This document shows, in pieces, positions 1 through 11,724 of a stretch of DNA of 64,000 nucleotides; positions within the stretch are counted from its first letter, which is position 1, and each line of letters begins with the position of its first letter. Below the pieces are notes generated by a model that did not search any database, had not been told where the DNA came from, and worked only from the letters and a program-made list of their open reading frames with translations. The position numbers were made by a program, and so were the translations under genes. Source of the stretch: Plotosus lineatus (taxonomy: Eukaryota; Chordata; Actinopteri; Siluriformes; Plotosidae); contig CM045733.1 in the NCBI GenBank assembly GCA_024760905.1, positions 22,337,001 to 22,401,000 on the forward strand, written 5' to 3'.

Positions 1-1420
1 TAAAAGCATTGACTCCAGTCAAGCTCACCTGCAGTGTGGCATGAACAACTCTGTGATTCATTGATCATTAACAGGAAGTCCTCCCTGCACAACATAAACC
101 CCAGAAATAATTAACCAAGTAGTGAAACCTCTGTGGTAGTATTGGCCGGGAAAAGCAAGAACCAATAACATACACACAAGACAATAATATTAAAATAAAT
201 ATGACTTTAAAAACAGCACTTGTCAATGATACATTAAATTGATAAGATGTTTCCAAAAATGCACCAAATTAGTTTGTACAAAGCATCTGGAGGAAATATG
301 AAGAACAAGAGACTTTTATTTGGCTGGATATTAAAGCTACCTGGCTCTTCTCGTCTACTGCAATGCCAAGCTATGAGGTCATCCTCTGAGGCTGAATGAA
401 TAAGCCTGCTATCAGCCACACACCAGGTGTTGCAACTGAATCCACACACTCCTAACGGGCCGATATCGCATTTCAAGGCCACGCTCACCAAACTGTCTAC
501 ATTTTGCTTGCATGAACATCTGGGATCACAGACCAGGGAGTAATTTAAAAACTTCACAATTGGAGCATGCATTAAACACTTGAAGGCAAACACATTTCCA
601 TTTGTAGGTTTCTGTTATCTTCTGTATATCCTGGGATCAGAAGCAACTGTGCATCTGATTACAAGAGCTGACTAAAGCTCTGTGTATAAAGGTCAGGGAT
701 TCAAATCTTATTTTAAGGATATGATAAGACTTAACAAAATTGAAGTCTGTTGGCGCCACATATCCAACCTGCGCAGTGGCACACAATCAAAGAGACGTTT
801 GAAACATTTGGTCATAAGGGAGCACTTGTTATGAATAGTTCCATTTCTACAGCAGCTATGAGTTTGGTGAGGTCACATGACACAAACACTGGCTGTGGTA
901 GGAGCCATCTATGGAAAATAGCTGAGGAGTTTTACTTCATAAATACAATATGCCACTACAGTGAGCTAAACAGGCTGGGTCGTTAATTTTCACAATCCCT
1001 ATGTAAGCTGTTCTGCTGATCACACCAACCCGGCAGACCAAGCACAATGCAGAACTGTGATTTCAACAAGAGCAACAAAGCCTAGAACAACAGTCAACAC
1101 TTAAAATAAGATTTTGCTCAATTCTATGTAAATTAGGTATGATGTTAATGATACCACAGATCAGCTTCAGTTCCGTAATCACAACTTCAGTTCCTACATT
1201 CCAACATGTGCGCTACAAGCTTATCATATAAATTGTATACTGTAACGCTTCATTAAAGGTTCAGGGGGGTTTTATGAAGGGAAATAAAGTGCAAGGATGA
1301 GGAACAGTTGGTGAGTGCATGCAGCTTGCATGTTTTCCTAATCTGACAACAAAATCAAATCCCAGCAGGTACCATGTTTCAGGCACTGTTTACATAGTTC
1401 ATTTTAGAAGTATTTACATT
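1..1420. other. No recognised feature (probable intron)
   Basis: AT-rich single-copy-looking sequence. No repeat head, terminal inverted repeat or exon with splice signals was recognised. Short open frames here have no recognisable motif. Confidence 0.4.
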
Positions 1421-1424
1421 TTGA

Positions 1425-2470
1425 TTCGGGGAGAGTGGGGATCATTGGTACAATGGGGTAAATTGGTACACCTAATATTATTGTTATTATGGATGCTTGT
1501 ATAGTGCATACTTCATACACGCGTATGCTCAATGCGCTCGTCGCCACCGTGCGGCGCCGGTTATTGCGTTGTTCTATCCTTTTGATGCTGAGCGCCAAGC
1601 AGGAAGCAACAATTCCCAAATTTTAACGTCTTATGGTATGACGCGACCGGATTCAAACTCCGACCTTATAGAGGATAAAGCGGACGCTCTACCAACTGAG
1701 CTAAAGCTCCGGTGTAATATGTCAAAAGTGTTTAACCTTTGCACTTTTGTTATGTGATGTCTTTTGCGATCAGATAAGTACCATTTTGATTCCAACAAGT
1801 TTAAACACATGGTAAGAAGCGAATGTCAAAAAACTTTTTTTTTGTTGTCAATTTTTTAACTTTTGCTCAATCAAGGAGCTACTAAGGAGATGTTTGTACC
1901 ATTAGGTTGCAACTCGAATAATGATTTCGTATAGATGTAAAAGAATAATGACTTCGCTTAGATGCTTCCCTTTTACATCTATACGGTCATCTTGCGGTTC
2001 AGCAGAAGTGAAAGTTTAGAACACTGTGCAAGGCAACATTTTTTTGTCTTGAACTCAGTAATGCACAAGTTGGTACTGAGGTTGATGACAAGGACTTTGT
2101 GTCCGAAAAAGATATTGTTGGAGTTCTTCCATCTAATGGTGAATATCGTAAACATGAAATGTTCTTATTTGAAGTTTATAATTAATGCAAACCGTGACAT
2201 AGTCAAGCAGTAACAGGGAAGTTCAACCTTCACCACACAATTGCTTTTTGTTGTTGTTTTTTGCTCATGAATCTTACTTTCCACTTCTCTATTCAATTTG
2301 TTTTTACAGTTTGCAAAAAACTTAGCAAAATAAAGTTGTGTCTGTATCTATTGAAATCACTAAATTTTGTATATTTTTTACATGCACACAAGTGCTGTAC
2401 CAAAGTGTCCCACATGGTGTACTTAACTTACCATTTAACATAACATAACTTACCCTCCTGTGGGACATAT
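1425..2470. mobile_element. Possible decayed DNA element with TGGTACA/TGTACCA-rich ends
   Basis: The left edge has repeats of the form TTGGTACAATGGGGTAAATT followed by TGGTACACC. The right edge (about 2395-2470) has the inverse theme: TGTACCAAAGTGTCCCAC, GGTGTACTTAACTTACC and GTGGGACATATTGGTAA. Such paired ends suggest a roughly 1-kb DNA transposon, but I could not fix the exact ends or a target duplication, and no transposase frame is visible. The inside is AT-rich apart from a tRNA-like stretch near 1632-1712. It could also be two unrelated low-complexity pieces. Confidence 0.3.
1632..1712 (-). other. tRNA-derived sequence (pseudo-tRNA or SINE head)
   Basis: Read on the minus strand, it shows a tRNA-like 5' arm, a D arm with box A (TAGCTCAGTTGGTAGAGC) and a T arm with a five-pair stem around GTTTGAA. 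The acceptor 3' strand does not pair with GGAGCTT and the anticodon arm is irregular (a CTTTAT/ATAAGG stem with a five-base loop), so it is unlikely to be a working tRNA gene. It may be a tRNA pseudogene or the head of an old SINE. Confidence 0.5.
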
Positions 2471-2621
2471 TGGTAAATATGCACGGTAATTTAAAAATCG
2501 TTTGCGTCTGAGAAATTATTCCCTTGTTCTCAATTTCTTTTGAGCATGTGATGGTTATCATTAACCCAAATTCTGTTAGTTTGCTTGATAATTCTCTATG
2601 TCAACTTAAAGGAAAGGTTTG

Positions 2622-2776
2622 TACTGACCAGGGACTCGAACCCCTACAAGGTTGTCACTGCCCCCCCAGTGCAGCTAACTGAGGGGGGGGGGGCAGTGAC
2701 AACCTTGTGGGAGACTCGAACCCCCAACCTTAGGATCAGCGATACTGCACCCTATCCACTAGACCACCACTGCCCA
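2622..2776 (-). repeat. SINE-A head, rearranged with an inverted junction
   Basis: The right part is a minus-strand SINE-A head: box B (GGTTCGAGTC on the minus strand), an 11-G run and CAGTGACAACCTTGT. The left part carries the same units in plus orientation (TTGTCACTGCCCCCCCAGTG, then GCAGCTAACTGA), so two oppositely oriented pieces meet near 2680. No tail follows. Confidence 0.6.
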
Positions 2777-2779
2777 TCT

Positions 2780-3394
2780 CCAGTGGAAGATTACATGTAA
2801 ACATGTTCAATATTAGTTCTGATCAGCATCAAAAAGCTTTATGGACTCTTGACCAGAGGAGTAATATATCAACAGAGACATGAATTTTGTTTGTGCTTTG
2901 TTGATTCATAGGTGTATTTTCATATGCGTGCACACACCAGGTTTATCATCACAACAGTCATCTGCTCTATGACACACAAGGTCATTCGGAAAGCTAATCA
3001 TATTCGCCTGTAGCCTGCTCTCAAAACCAGCAAGATGACCAAACTCTGGTAGAGGCTACATTAATTAAAAACAAAGGATTGACTCTTTTATACTGAGTAT
3101 TGTAAATTTACACAAAACAGTCTTGGAGATCATGTTAAAGAGTGCTGGTATTGGGCAACCTTAAATCAAAAGTCATAGCTGCTTATTTTAATATTAATGA
3201 GTGTAAAAAGCACAAAACTGGGTATTTTTATCCATTGGATTATTAGCAGTGGCTGAACCAATGGTTAGAAGTAGTTTTTTACCTGGAAGTGAAAAACTTG
3301 CTGGATGGGGTTGTCCTGCAGAAGCATACAAACAGGTCTATTCAGTGATAAGCATTATAGGTGATAAAATAAACAAAAGTGTTCAAGAAACAAC
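2780..3394. other. No recognised feature (probable intron)
   Basis: AT-rich sequence between a SINE-A fragment and Tig-B1. No coding, splice or repeat signal recognised. Confidence 0.4.
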
Positions 3395-3396
3395 TA

Positions 3397-4300
3397 CAGT
3401 CATCCCTTGCCACTTCGCGATTTGAGCATCGCGGTCTTGGTACATCACGGTATTTTAATAAAAAAAATAAAATAAAAAATATATATATATATATTCATAA
3501 AAAATTCAAAATTCGCATGTAAGCAAGTGAAAGGCAGGGACCCAAGGCAGGCTGCGTCCATTGTTTCCAAACGACAGACTGACGTGCTCCTCCTCCCCAG
3601 TTCAGGCAGGGACCGTCCACTCAACTCAATCTCACAAGCTGATTGGCTTACAAGCGTGATGTCATTGCCTCCTGCCCACTCAACTCAATCTCGCAAGCTG
3701 ATTGACTTAGATGCGTGATGCTGTTGCCTCGCACATTCCCGCGGGATTGTGATCTTACTGTGTATAGTGTTTGTGAACGTCCTGCACCGCGGACAAGAGC
3801 TATTGTCAGAGGTGAGTACAGTAGGTAGGTAGGTAAAGTCTGTTGGGTTTTTACACCCGAGCCTCGTGGCTCATCAGGCCGGTGCTTATCCCCGGTTTCC
3901 ATAGCGTGAAGCGACCAGGAGTTCAACTCCCCCTGGATGGGACGCTAGTCCATCGCAGGTTACCTTCCCATTATATTTTTACTGGTACCCATTTATACTG
4001 CTGGGTGAACAGAGGCAGACTTGTGGTTGAGACCTTGCCCAGGGGTCTTAGCACAGTGAGGGTCTCAGTACTTAAAATATTTATATATAAATTCTATTTA
4101 AATATTAATACATTACAGTATTTACATATGCATATAACTGTGTAACGTTTAATATACACTTCTTGATATTGTATAGATGCTAAAATATATAGATTTGAGA
4201 CAACATGGTAGAAATGGGGGGGGGGTTCCCTACTTCGTGGTTTTTCGAATATCGCAGCCAGGTCTGGTCTACATTATCCACAATATTCAAGGGATAACTG
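3397..4300 (+). mobile_element. Tig-B1, Tigger/pogo-like non-autonomous element
   Basis: Bounded by TA at 3395-3396 and 4301-4302. Ends are CAGTCATCCCTTGCCACTTC on the left and GATATTCAAGGGATGACTG-like on the right (here with one change), as in the other two Tig-B copies. Subterminal sequence (GCGATTTGAGCATCGCGGTC; TTTTTCGAATATCGC) is typical of Tigger-family ends. It contains only two minisatellite units (about 3616-3735) and no transposase. A 5'-truncated SINE-B sits inside at 3824-4065. Confidence 0.8.
3824..4065 (-). repeat. SINE-B, 5'-truncated, nested in Tig-B1
   Basis: Comparison with Tig-B2, which lacks the insert, places it between two copies of CAGTA (3819-3823 and 4066-4070). The tail (GTAGGTAGGTAAAG...ACACCCGAGCC) is on the left and the body ends near the GACCTTGCCCAGG segment, so the tRNA head is missing. 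A 5' truncation with a short target duplication is what LINE-driven insertion leaves. Confidence 0.75.
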
Positions 4301-4302
4301 TA

Positions 4303-5335
4303 TGGCTAGCAGTTTAGAGGACATGGGTGTAAATAGTAACCTATCTGAACCAGAGAGGGAGGTGTTTTGGGAAAACAGTCAGACGGTACATTCTAGTGAT
4401 TCTGAGGATGAGCAACTTGGCTTTCCTGTCGTCGGTTGGTTTAGGAACAAAACATCTGTGATTTCTGTGCTTGTTGTTTATGCAGCTCAAAACTGGCAGA
4501 TAATGTGTTATGATGCTCGGGGTCAGTAATGTAGCCCAGCCAATCCAATGTGGTCACATCGCTACCAATGACTAGCCAATAAAGAAGGCAACATGTCTCT
4601 GAGCATGCCCAGTGTCACAGCATTCAAGTACTTTATCAAAGGGGCATGGACTGGTGTTGCAGGAAGGACTCACTGAGGTCATACATGATTAACTTTTAAA
4701 TCGCAAAACTGCAAATAAAATTTTTGCACCAAAAAAAAAAAAATTTAAATAAATAAATGAATTAAAGTGAGGTCAAACACTTTCACTTCTGTCACGAAAC
4801 TATAAAAGAGAACTAATAAGAGAATGCGAATGTACAGGACAGGGATAACACCACCACCTGTGTTCAGTGAGCTTCACCCTAAAACCACTGTAAATGTAAA
4901 CGTACGGACGCTTCAGAGGTTTTGTTTTAAACATCCTTCTTTATATGGCTGGCATTCCTTCTGTCCCAGTCTCAGAGTTACATTATAATTTCAGACAAAA
5001 CAGACAAATTAAACCAGATGTTTACAGAGCTCTGCTATAACCCTCTCACTGGTCTTCAAGGTGGCTCTTAAAATATCTCAAATTTGAACTCTCTAAGCTT
5101 TCAAAAAGTAACAAATCCATCTGTAATATCATTAATTTCATAAGCCTGGATTAAATTATATCTTATATCAATTAGATCTGTCTTGACAATTTTGCTTCAA
5201 TCAAAAGTTTATTTGAATCAGATGCAGACATCAAATCCTACAAGCACCTCAGTTTTATTCTAGAGCTGCGGAGTAAAGTAAAACTACATTTACATGTGTG
5301 GCATTTATCCTTCACCTTCATGCCTACAGTATTTG
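4303..5335. other. No recognised feature
   Basis: A 75-codon open frame at 4302-4529 has no recognisable domain and no splice context. An A-rich run lies at 4730-4760. Nothing else was identified. Confidence 0.4.
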
Positions 5336-5336
5336 T

Positions 5337-5630
5337 GCAGCCATTGGTGTAGTGGTTAGGGTGCTGGGCTCATGATCAGGAAGTTGTGTGTTCAAATCCC
5401 AGTTAGATCCCCATTGTGCGAAGATCCCTGGGCAAGGTCTCAACCAAAAGCGTGCCTCTGTTCACCCAGCAGTAGAAATGGTTATCAGTAAAAATATACT
5501 GGGAAGGTAACCAGCGATGGACTCGACATCTAGGAGGAGTTGAACTCCTGGTCGCTCAATGGTACGGAAACCGGGAATAAGCACTGGCCTGATGAGCCGC
5601 TAGGCTCGGGTGTAAAAAGCCCAACATACT
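5337..5630 (+). repeat. SINE-B, near full length
   Basis: Starts with a tRNA-like head: box A-like TGTAGTGGTTAGGG and box B-like GTTCAAATCCC. The body shares GGGCAAGGTCTCAACC, GTTCACCCAGCAGTA and GAACTCCTGGTCGC with other copies. The end has GGCCTGATGAGCCGC and CTCGGGTGTAAAAA. Other copies: 3824-4065, 36375-36676 and 38279-38428. Confidence 0.8.
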
Positions 5631-5633
5631 AAT

Positions 5634-5975
5634 AGGTATAATATTTAATATAAATGTTTACTTTGCTGTAATAGCTGCTATTTTTCAATTTTGTGTCAGT
5701 TTAATGATAAAGGTCAGTTTACGCGTGTGACACATAATGGTGCTGGTCCAGTAAACTACATGATAGAGTCAACATCTTTGCTTCCCAAAGTTGTAGACGT
5801 TAGTGTTGGTACATGGGATGTTTGACTATTTCCCTATTTAGTGTTCACATAACATTCAGCAACCAAAAGCTATTTGTACACCACAGTCAACTTTAGCATC
5901 AAATTCTTCATTTACGTACTCCTCAGGTAATAACAGAAATAATTCAACAACAATATGGACAAAATATATGTGGCA
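5634..5975. other. No recognised feature
   Basis: AT-rich sequence directly before the LINE fossil. It could be diverged upstream LINE sequence, but no motif supports that. Confidence 0.35.
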
Positions 5976-8145
5976 TCCAGAATATGGTAATTTATTTATT
6001 CTCTAAACTACAAGAATTGCTTGAGATTCTTCACGGTAAATTATTCGACTGTTTAGAAACCAATATTGATGATTCATTAAATGTCTTCATTGAACTATAT
6101 GAAAAAGCAGCAGATCAAGACAAGAAGTTATTTTCAGACTATAGTAATGTAAACATCAAACTTCAGCCTTCTTGAACTTGAAAATTTGAAACATGTGAAA
6201 TATAAAGCTCTGAGAGGCCAGAGAGACAGAAATCTGGATATTATGATTTATAACACCCACCATAAATTGATTAAAAAAAAAACTTTCAACTTGAAACCCA
6301 GAGATTTTCTTTCACAAAAAGAGACAATCCTAAGAAATTTTGGAAAGCGTTAAAACATAGTGGCTCATGTTCATCTTTAACTGGAGACGATACTAATAAT
6401 GTAGACAGTGAAGACTGGTTCACTTCTCTACTCTTTTAAAGGATAATACTGATTATGTCTGTATCTGCAAGGTCAACTCGGTAGGAATCGAACATGAAAG
6501 ACTAAAAATATTAAATTGCATCATTACTGAAAATGAAGTATTAAGGCACATTGATAAATTAGCTAGTAACAAGTCTCCTGGACCTGATGGCATTGCAATT
6601 GACTTTATTAAATCTTCTAAAACTCACATCAAGAATTATTTAACAGTGTTGTACAATAAGATTTTCAATTATGGTAATTTTCCTGTATCATGGGGTCGAA
6701 GCATTATTTGTCCTTTTAATAAATCAGGTGATAAAAGCAACTCGAGTAATTATAGAGGTATTGCTCTTATTGACTCAGTGTGCAAAATATTTACTTCTAT
6801 TCTCAACAGCAGGTAAAAGTTTTGGTGCGAGGAGAAAAATACAGTATAGATTGTTTATAGCTTTCTCGAAGGCATTTGATAGAGTAAATCACAACATTCT
6901 TTTGTCAAATTTAAAAAAAAAAAATTGGAGTTAGCGGCAAATTCTGTAATATTCTTGTATCAATGTATAGTAGATTATCTGCTTGTGTTGGAACATCCCG
7001 TGGTCTTTCAAAGTATTTTGACTGTAGTATAGGTACCAGACAGGGATCCATTCTCAGTCCTGAATCATTTATTACTTCCATTAACCATCTGATGGAATAT
7101 ATGGAGAAATTTGGTGGCTGTGTTATACATATTCACCAGATGTTAATAATTTTTATGCTCTCATGCTTGCGGATGATGTTTCATCAGTTTCAGATACTAC
7201 TCTCCAACTCCAGAAAAAGATTCAAGGTTTAGAATAGTTTTACCAATTTACCAGAATGAATATTACTATAGACAAGACTAAAGTTATTGTGTTTAGAAAT
7301 AGTGGACCTCTCAAACATTATGAAAAGTGTTTTTGTTTTTTAATCAAAGGCTGGAACTTGTTTCTTATTACAGGTATTTAGGTTTAGTGTTCACACCGAG
7401 ACTAGTATGGACTAAAGCTCAGATCACTCTTGCCACTCAAGCCAATAAAGCCCATATGACTATTTATCATGTGTAGATTTTTTTTTTTAATATTTGATGA
7501 TATAGTTCAACCAATCCTTTGTTATGGCTCAGTGTGGGTGTTCTATATTGTAAAATTATCGAGCAAATCCAAATAAAAACATGAAAACATTTCCTCAAAG
7601 TTTAGGGCAGTGAAATATTTGTGTATACTCTTACCTCTTCCCAGCTTTAGAATACCTTGTCAGCTCTATTTAATGTTAGAATCTTTAGATGAATCCGGGC
7701 GCTTAACATGGGGCTCTTAAATTAAAAAAGATTACGATTTGTTTGGATCTCACAAGAAATTCGAGATATAGATTATTTTATTGCTGTATTTAAGTAAAGA
7801 CGATCTGACAATTTGTCACAAGATTCGTATTCATTGCTTCATAATACTACCAAGTGCTGTAATTATATACTTTAAGTCCATACTAAATGTCAAGACTTAG
7901 CTTAGCCAAAAACATAATCTTAATTTAATTGAAGATGAAATACCTGTACGTACTGCTTTATTGCAAAGCCTAGTGTTATAGGAAATGATCTTTTAGCTAA
8001 ACATTTGAACTACCTACTATCAAAACACTGCTTGAAGCTAATGTCTTCAATGAATGAATGTGTCATTAAAAACTTATGCCGATTTTTATATAATGTTAGG
8101 AAAATAAAGAACTCATTATGGGCCAGTGGCTTTATACTGAATAAA
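5976..8145 (+). mobile_element. Decayed non-LTR retrotransposon (reverse transcriptase fossil)
   Basis: Translation across shifting frames gives the ordered blocks of a LINE reverse transcriptase: KSPGPDGIAIDFIKSS near 6570, FPVSWGRSIICPFNKSGD and NYRGIALIDS near 6680-6780, FSKAFDRVNHNILLSNL near 6860, IGTRQGSILSPESF near 7030, and LADDVSSVSD near 7165, which keeps the catalytic Asp pair. A degenerate C-terminal part continues to about 8145. Frameshifts and stops are frequent, so it is dead. Neither an endonuclease domain nor a clear 3' tail was found. The clade is uncertain (a Jockey/CR1/L2-type enzyme is possible); it is clearly different from the RTE copies at 48.6-50.3 kb. Confidence 0.75.
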
Positions 8146-8189
8146 ATATCTGTCTGTCATTTAATAAATACCATAACCACAGTGACATA

Positions 8190-8730
8190 CAGATGCTCCC
8201 CGACTTACGTTCATCCGTTTAACGTTTTTTACTTGTTTTTATATGAATATTCATTAGGATTTGTACTTGTTCTTTGTATGCATCTCTTGAAGAAAGAAAG
8301 AACTCTCCGCTTTTCTGGGATTCACATCAGTGCAGGCTGTGTTCTAAACGAGTTCAACGGCGCCCTTGTGCACTTCAAAGACCGGAAGTCTGTATAACCC
8401 ACAGCAAGTACACTACTTTTGCAAGTACACTACTTTCGGTATTGAGCGCTTCACATATTGTAAGCGTTGATTGGCTGTTTTAAGCTTCATGTAAAGTGAC
8501 TCGGTATAAATAAGTGACTTATTTGAAATTAATGTTGATATTATTTTACAATGTTATGTTTATAATAATTGATTTAGGGGTGTTTTATGAGATATGGTAA
8601 TGGTATTTATGGATATGTATAGTATATACTATATATATATATATAGTACAGTATGAGCGTCATACGTCACTGTAACAACTTGCGTTCGGCTGTCCGGAAC
8701 CAATTAAAAACGTAAGTCGGGGAGCGTCTG
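8190..8730 (-). mobile_element. Tig-A1, Tigger/pogo-like non-autonomous element
   Basis: Flanked by TA at 8188-8189 and 8731-8732. Terminal inverted repeats are CAGATGCTCCCCGACTTACG on the left and the complement of CGTAAGTCGGGGAGCGTCTG on the right. The 541-bp element runs opposite to Tig-A2 and Tig-A3 (TTCCGGAACCAATTAAAAAC on the right). No transposase motif is present. A short open frame around 8274-8483 recurs in the other copies only because the DNA is homologous. Confidence 0.8.
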
Positions 8731-8745
8731 TACTTATTTTTATAC

Positions 8746-8876
8746 AACTGAAAAACCAAAGCTTAAGGCCCTTTCTCAAGTACCCGAGAATGGCAGGTCA
8801 GTGGTACTGGGGCTTGAACCGCCTACCTTCAGGTCAGTAATCCAGAGCCTGCACCACTGAGCCAACACTCCCACCA
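8746..8876 (-). repeat. SINE-C-like fragment
   Basis: On the minus strand it has a head-like part with GGTTCAAGCCCC and CCTTAAGCTTTGG, matching the tRNA-head plus GAGCAAGG/CCTTAA layout of SINE-C. It is diverged and lacks the tail. Confidence 0.5.
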
Positions 8877-8879
8877 TTT

Positions 8880-9546
8880 TTATGATACACAATATACTGC
8901 AGGATTGTTTTTTTAAAAATATCGTATTTCATCATACTTCAACGGCCAATCAGAAACTTAAAACACATTGGTATAAAAGTACAGATGGTACAAGTGATCT
9001 CTCATAAAAGTGGTATTATGTGGTAATAAAAATAAGTGTCCCACCTTACACCCATACCCAGACACTCTCTCTCTCGCCATCCCTCCCTCCCTCCCTCTCC
9101 AGTGCTGCACTGAAACTAAAAAAAAGCCATTTATGTTTACAACTTGTCACATGACAACACAATCCCAATAAAATCTTGGCTAACTTCTGTGACAGACTAA
9201 ATGATAGCATACTACATATTTGAGAATTTGAGAAAGATTAATGAAACTGACTACATCTGTAAGCATGGGTGGGGCTTATGCAGGAAATGGGTTGAAATTT
9301 AGATATTTCTCTGTGTATCATCAAATTTCGATTATCCTTTACCACTGCCATCACTGACCTGTGGGCCACATATCAGCCTGTGGTTCCCTTCTCTGTAGTA
9401 ACCTTTTATCAAAATGAAGCTTTAGGGCCTTCTCAAAACTCCTCGTAAAACCCACTTACATCATCACCACTAGAGCTACTGCGTCTGAAACGTTTCGCAG
9501 GTACCACTAAAAGCTGATGTTGTATGCTTCAACCCAGAACATATAC
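8880..9546. other. No recognised feature; pyrimidine tract
   Basis: Contains a CTCTCTC/CCCTCCCT tract near 9064-9103. No coding or mobile-element signal otherwise. Confidence 0.4.
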
Positions 9547-9548
9547 TA

Positions 9549-11104
9549 CTAGTCCTTCTCAAAAAATTAGCATATTGTGATAAAGTTCATTATTTTCTGT
9601 AATGTACTGATAAAAATTAAACTTTCATATATTTTAGATTCATTGCACACCAACTGAAATAGTTCAGGTCTTTTATTGTTTTAATACTGATGATTTTGGC
9701 ATACAGCTCATGAAAACCAAAAATTCCTATCTCAAAAAATTAGCACATCATGAAAAGGTAGTCTAAACGAGCTATTAACCTAATCATCTGAATCAACCAA
9801 TTAACTCTAAACACCTGCAAAAGATTCCTGAGGCTTTTAAAAACTCCCAGCCTGGTTCATTACTCAAAACCACAATCATGGGTAAGACTGCCGACCTGAC
9901 TACTGTCCAGAAGGACATCATTGACACCCTCAAGCAAGAGGATAAGACACAGAAAGAAATCTCTGAGCGAATAGGAGCTGTATCAAGGCACCTCAGTGGG
10001 ACGTCTGTGGGAAGGAAAAAGTGAAAGAAGGGCCGATTCCAGACCTTGGGGGACCTGTGGAAGCAGTGAACCGAGTCTGGAGTAGAAACATTCAGAGCCA
10101 ATGTGCACAGGCGTGTAAGGGAAATGGGCTACAGGTGCCGCATTCCCCAGGTCAAGCCACTTTTGAACCAGAAACAGCGGCAGAAGCGCCTGACCTGGGC
10201 TACAGAGAAGCAGCACTGGACTGTTGCTCAGTGGTCCAAAGTATTTTTTTCGGATGAAAGCAAATTTTGCATGTCATTCGGAAATCAAGGTGCCAGAGTC
10301 TGGAGGAAGACTGGGGAGAAGGAAATGCCTGAAGTCCAGTGTCCAGTACCCACAGTCAGTGATGGTCTGGGGTGCCATGTCAGCTGCTGGTGTTGGTCCA
10401 CTGTGTTTTATCAAGGGTAGGATCAGTGCAGCTCGCTATCAGGAGATTTTGGAGCACTTCATGCTTCCATCTGCTGAAAAGCTTTATGGAGATGAAGATT
10501 TTCATTTTTCAGCACGACCTGGCACCTGCTCACAGTGCCAAAACCACTGCTAAATGGTTTACTGACCATGGTATTACTGTGCTCAATTGGCCTGCCAACT
10601 CTCCTGACCTGAAGCCCATAGAGAATCTGTGGGATATTATGAAGAGAAAGTTGAGAGACACCAGACCCAACACTGTGGATGAGCTTAAGGCCGCTATCGA
10701 AGCATCCTGGGCCTCCGGAACACCTCAGCAGTGCCACAGGCTGATTGGCTCCATGCCACGCCGCATTGAAGCAGTCATTTCTGCAAAAGGATTCCCGACC
10801 AAGTATTGAGTGCAGAACTGAACATAATTATTTGAAGGTTGACTTTTTTTGTATATAAAAAAAAAAAAAAAAAAAAAAAAAACTTTTTTTATTGGTCAGA
10901 TGAAATATGCTAATTTTTTGAGATAGGGATTTTTGGTTTTTCTTTACTTTTTTGGCAAAATTATCAATATTAAAACAATAAAAGGCTTGAACTACTTCAG
11001 TTGTATGTAATGAATCTAAAATATATGAAAGGCTAATGTTTATCAGTACATTACAGAAAATAATGAACTTTATCACAATCTGCTAATTTCTTGTGAAGGA
11101 CTAG
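9549..11104 (+). mobile_element. Tc1/mariner transposon copy 1, full length with decayed transposase
   Basis: About 1.56 kb with long terminal inverted repeats (roughly 210 bp each). Each end has an outer and an inner copy of TCTCAAAAAATTAGCA (about 9557 and 9733 on the left; 10905-10922 and 11080-11097 on the right), the IR/DR arrangement seen in many fish Tc1 elements. The ends read CTAGTCCTTC and GAAGGACTAG. The flanking TA is either just outside (9547-9548, 11105-11106) or the TA inside the CTAG palindrome; copy 2 favours the latter. A poly-A run of about 25 lies at 10857-10882. Confidence 0.9.
9878..10809 (+). pseudogene. Tc1 transposase pseudogene (DD34E)
   Basis: Encodes a Tc1 transposase, which would bind the terminal repeats and carry out cut-and-paste at TA sites. 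The N-terminal helix-turn-helix part starts MGKTADLT near 9878. The catalytic core shows FSDESKF (first Asp at 10253-10255), HDLAPAH (second Asp at 10516-10518) and SPDLKPIENLW (Glu at 10621-10623); 34 residues separate the second Asp and the Glu, as in Tc1. The reading frame is broken. Compared with copy 2, about 12 nt and about 66 nt are deleted in the DNA-binding region (near 9975 and 10020), a stop follows RKK, and frameshifts lie near 10335 and 10505. The last 145 codons are open through KGFPTKY. It cannot make a working enzyme. Confidence 0.9.
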
Positions 11105-11106
11105 TA

Positions 11107-11722
11107 TTTTGGCAGCGGCACCACTGGAATAGAGTACAGGATAAACCTGGAAAACATTCCGGATCTGCTACACAATGGATCAGAAACTCTTAAGCGGGAG
11201 CTACTAAGAAGCCAGACGTCAAAGTTCAGTGTTTGTCCAATGCGTTTGGGAAGAAACACTATTGTGTGCAGTGATTGGCTAAGCTCTTAATGGCTGAAGG
11301 ATAGTGATGTAATGCATAAAGCAACAGAAACTGCCATGTGACTGCTTGTACTTTCACAAACAGATTGGAATAGATAAGAGCAAAGTCTGCAACTGACGGA
11401 TACACCGCACCACACCCCACCCAACCACAAATGGTCTCGAAACAGGAGAGATATGAGCTGAACAAATAAGATTACAGTTGCTGTCCACAGCTGTTCAAGC
11501 AGACAACTGTACTTAATCCGATCCACTCTGAGCAGCTACTGATTCAATTTCCCAGCACTCCAGTATATGGAGAACAGCCATGGCATTAAGTGTAAGGTTT
11601 TGCTCAGCAAACTTTGGTCAAGGAGACTGAATGTTTTACTCCTCTAATTCCTAAACACTTATTAACCCTGATTCATAATAATATAGAGAGGAGATCACTG
11701 TTTTCTCCCACTTATCATAGAC
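11107..11722. other. No recognised feature
   Basis: Mixed-composition sequence without a repeat or exon signature that I can name. Confidence 0.4.
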
Positions 11723-11724
11723 CA

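Noticed and set aside
1632..1712. Functional tRNA gene
   Set aside because: The acceptor stem does not pair and the anticodon arm is irregular.
4302..4529. 75-codon frame next to Tig-B1 with an acidic Ser/Glu-rich start
   Set aside because: The start codon is formed at the TA junction of the element, no domain was recognised, and no continuing exon was found.
8274..8483. Conserved small protein shared by the Tig-A copies (also 23786-24028 on minus)
   Set aside because: The similarity follows from homologous transposon DNA; the frame has no transposase motif and its start differs between copies.
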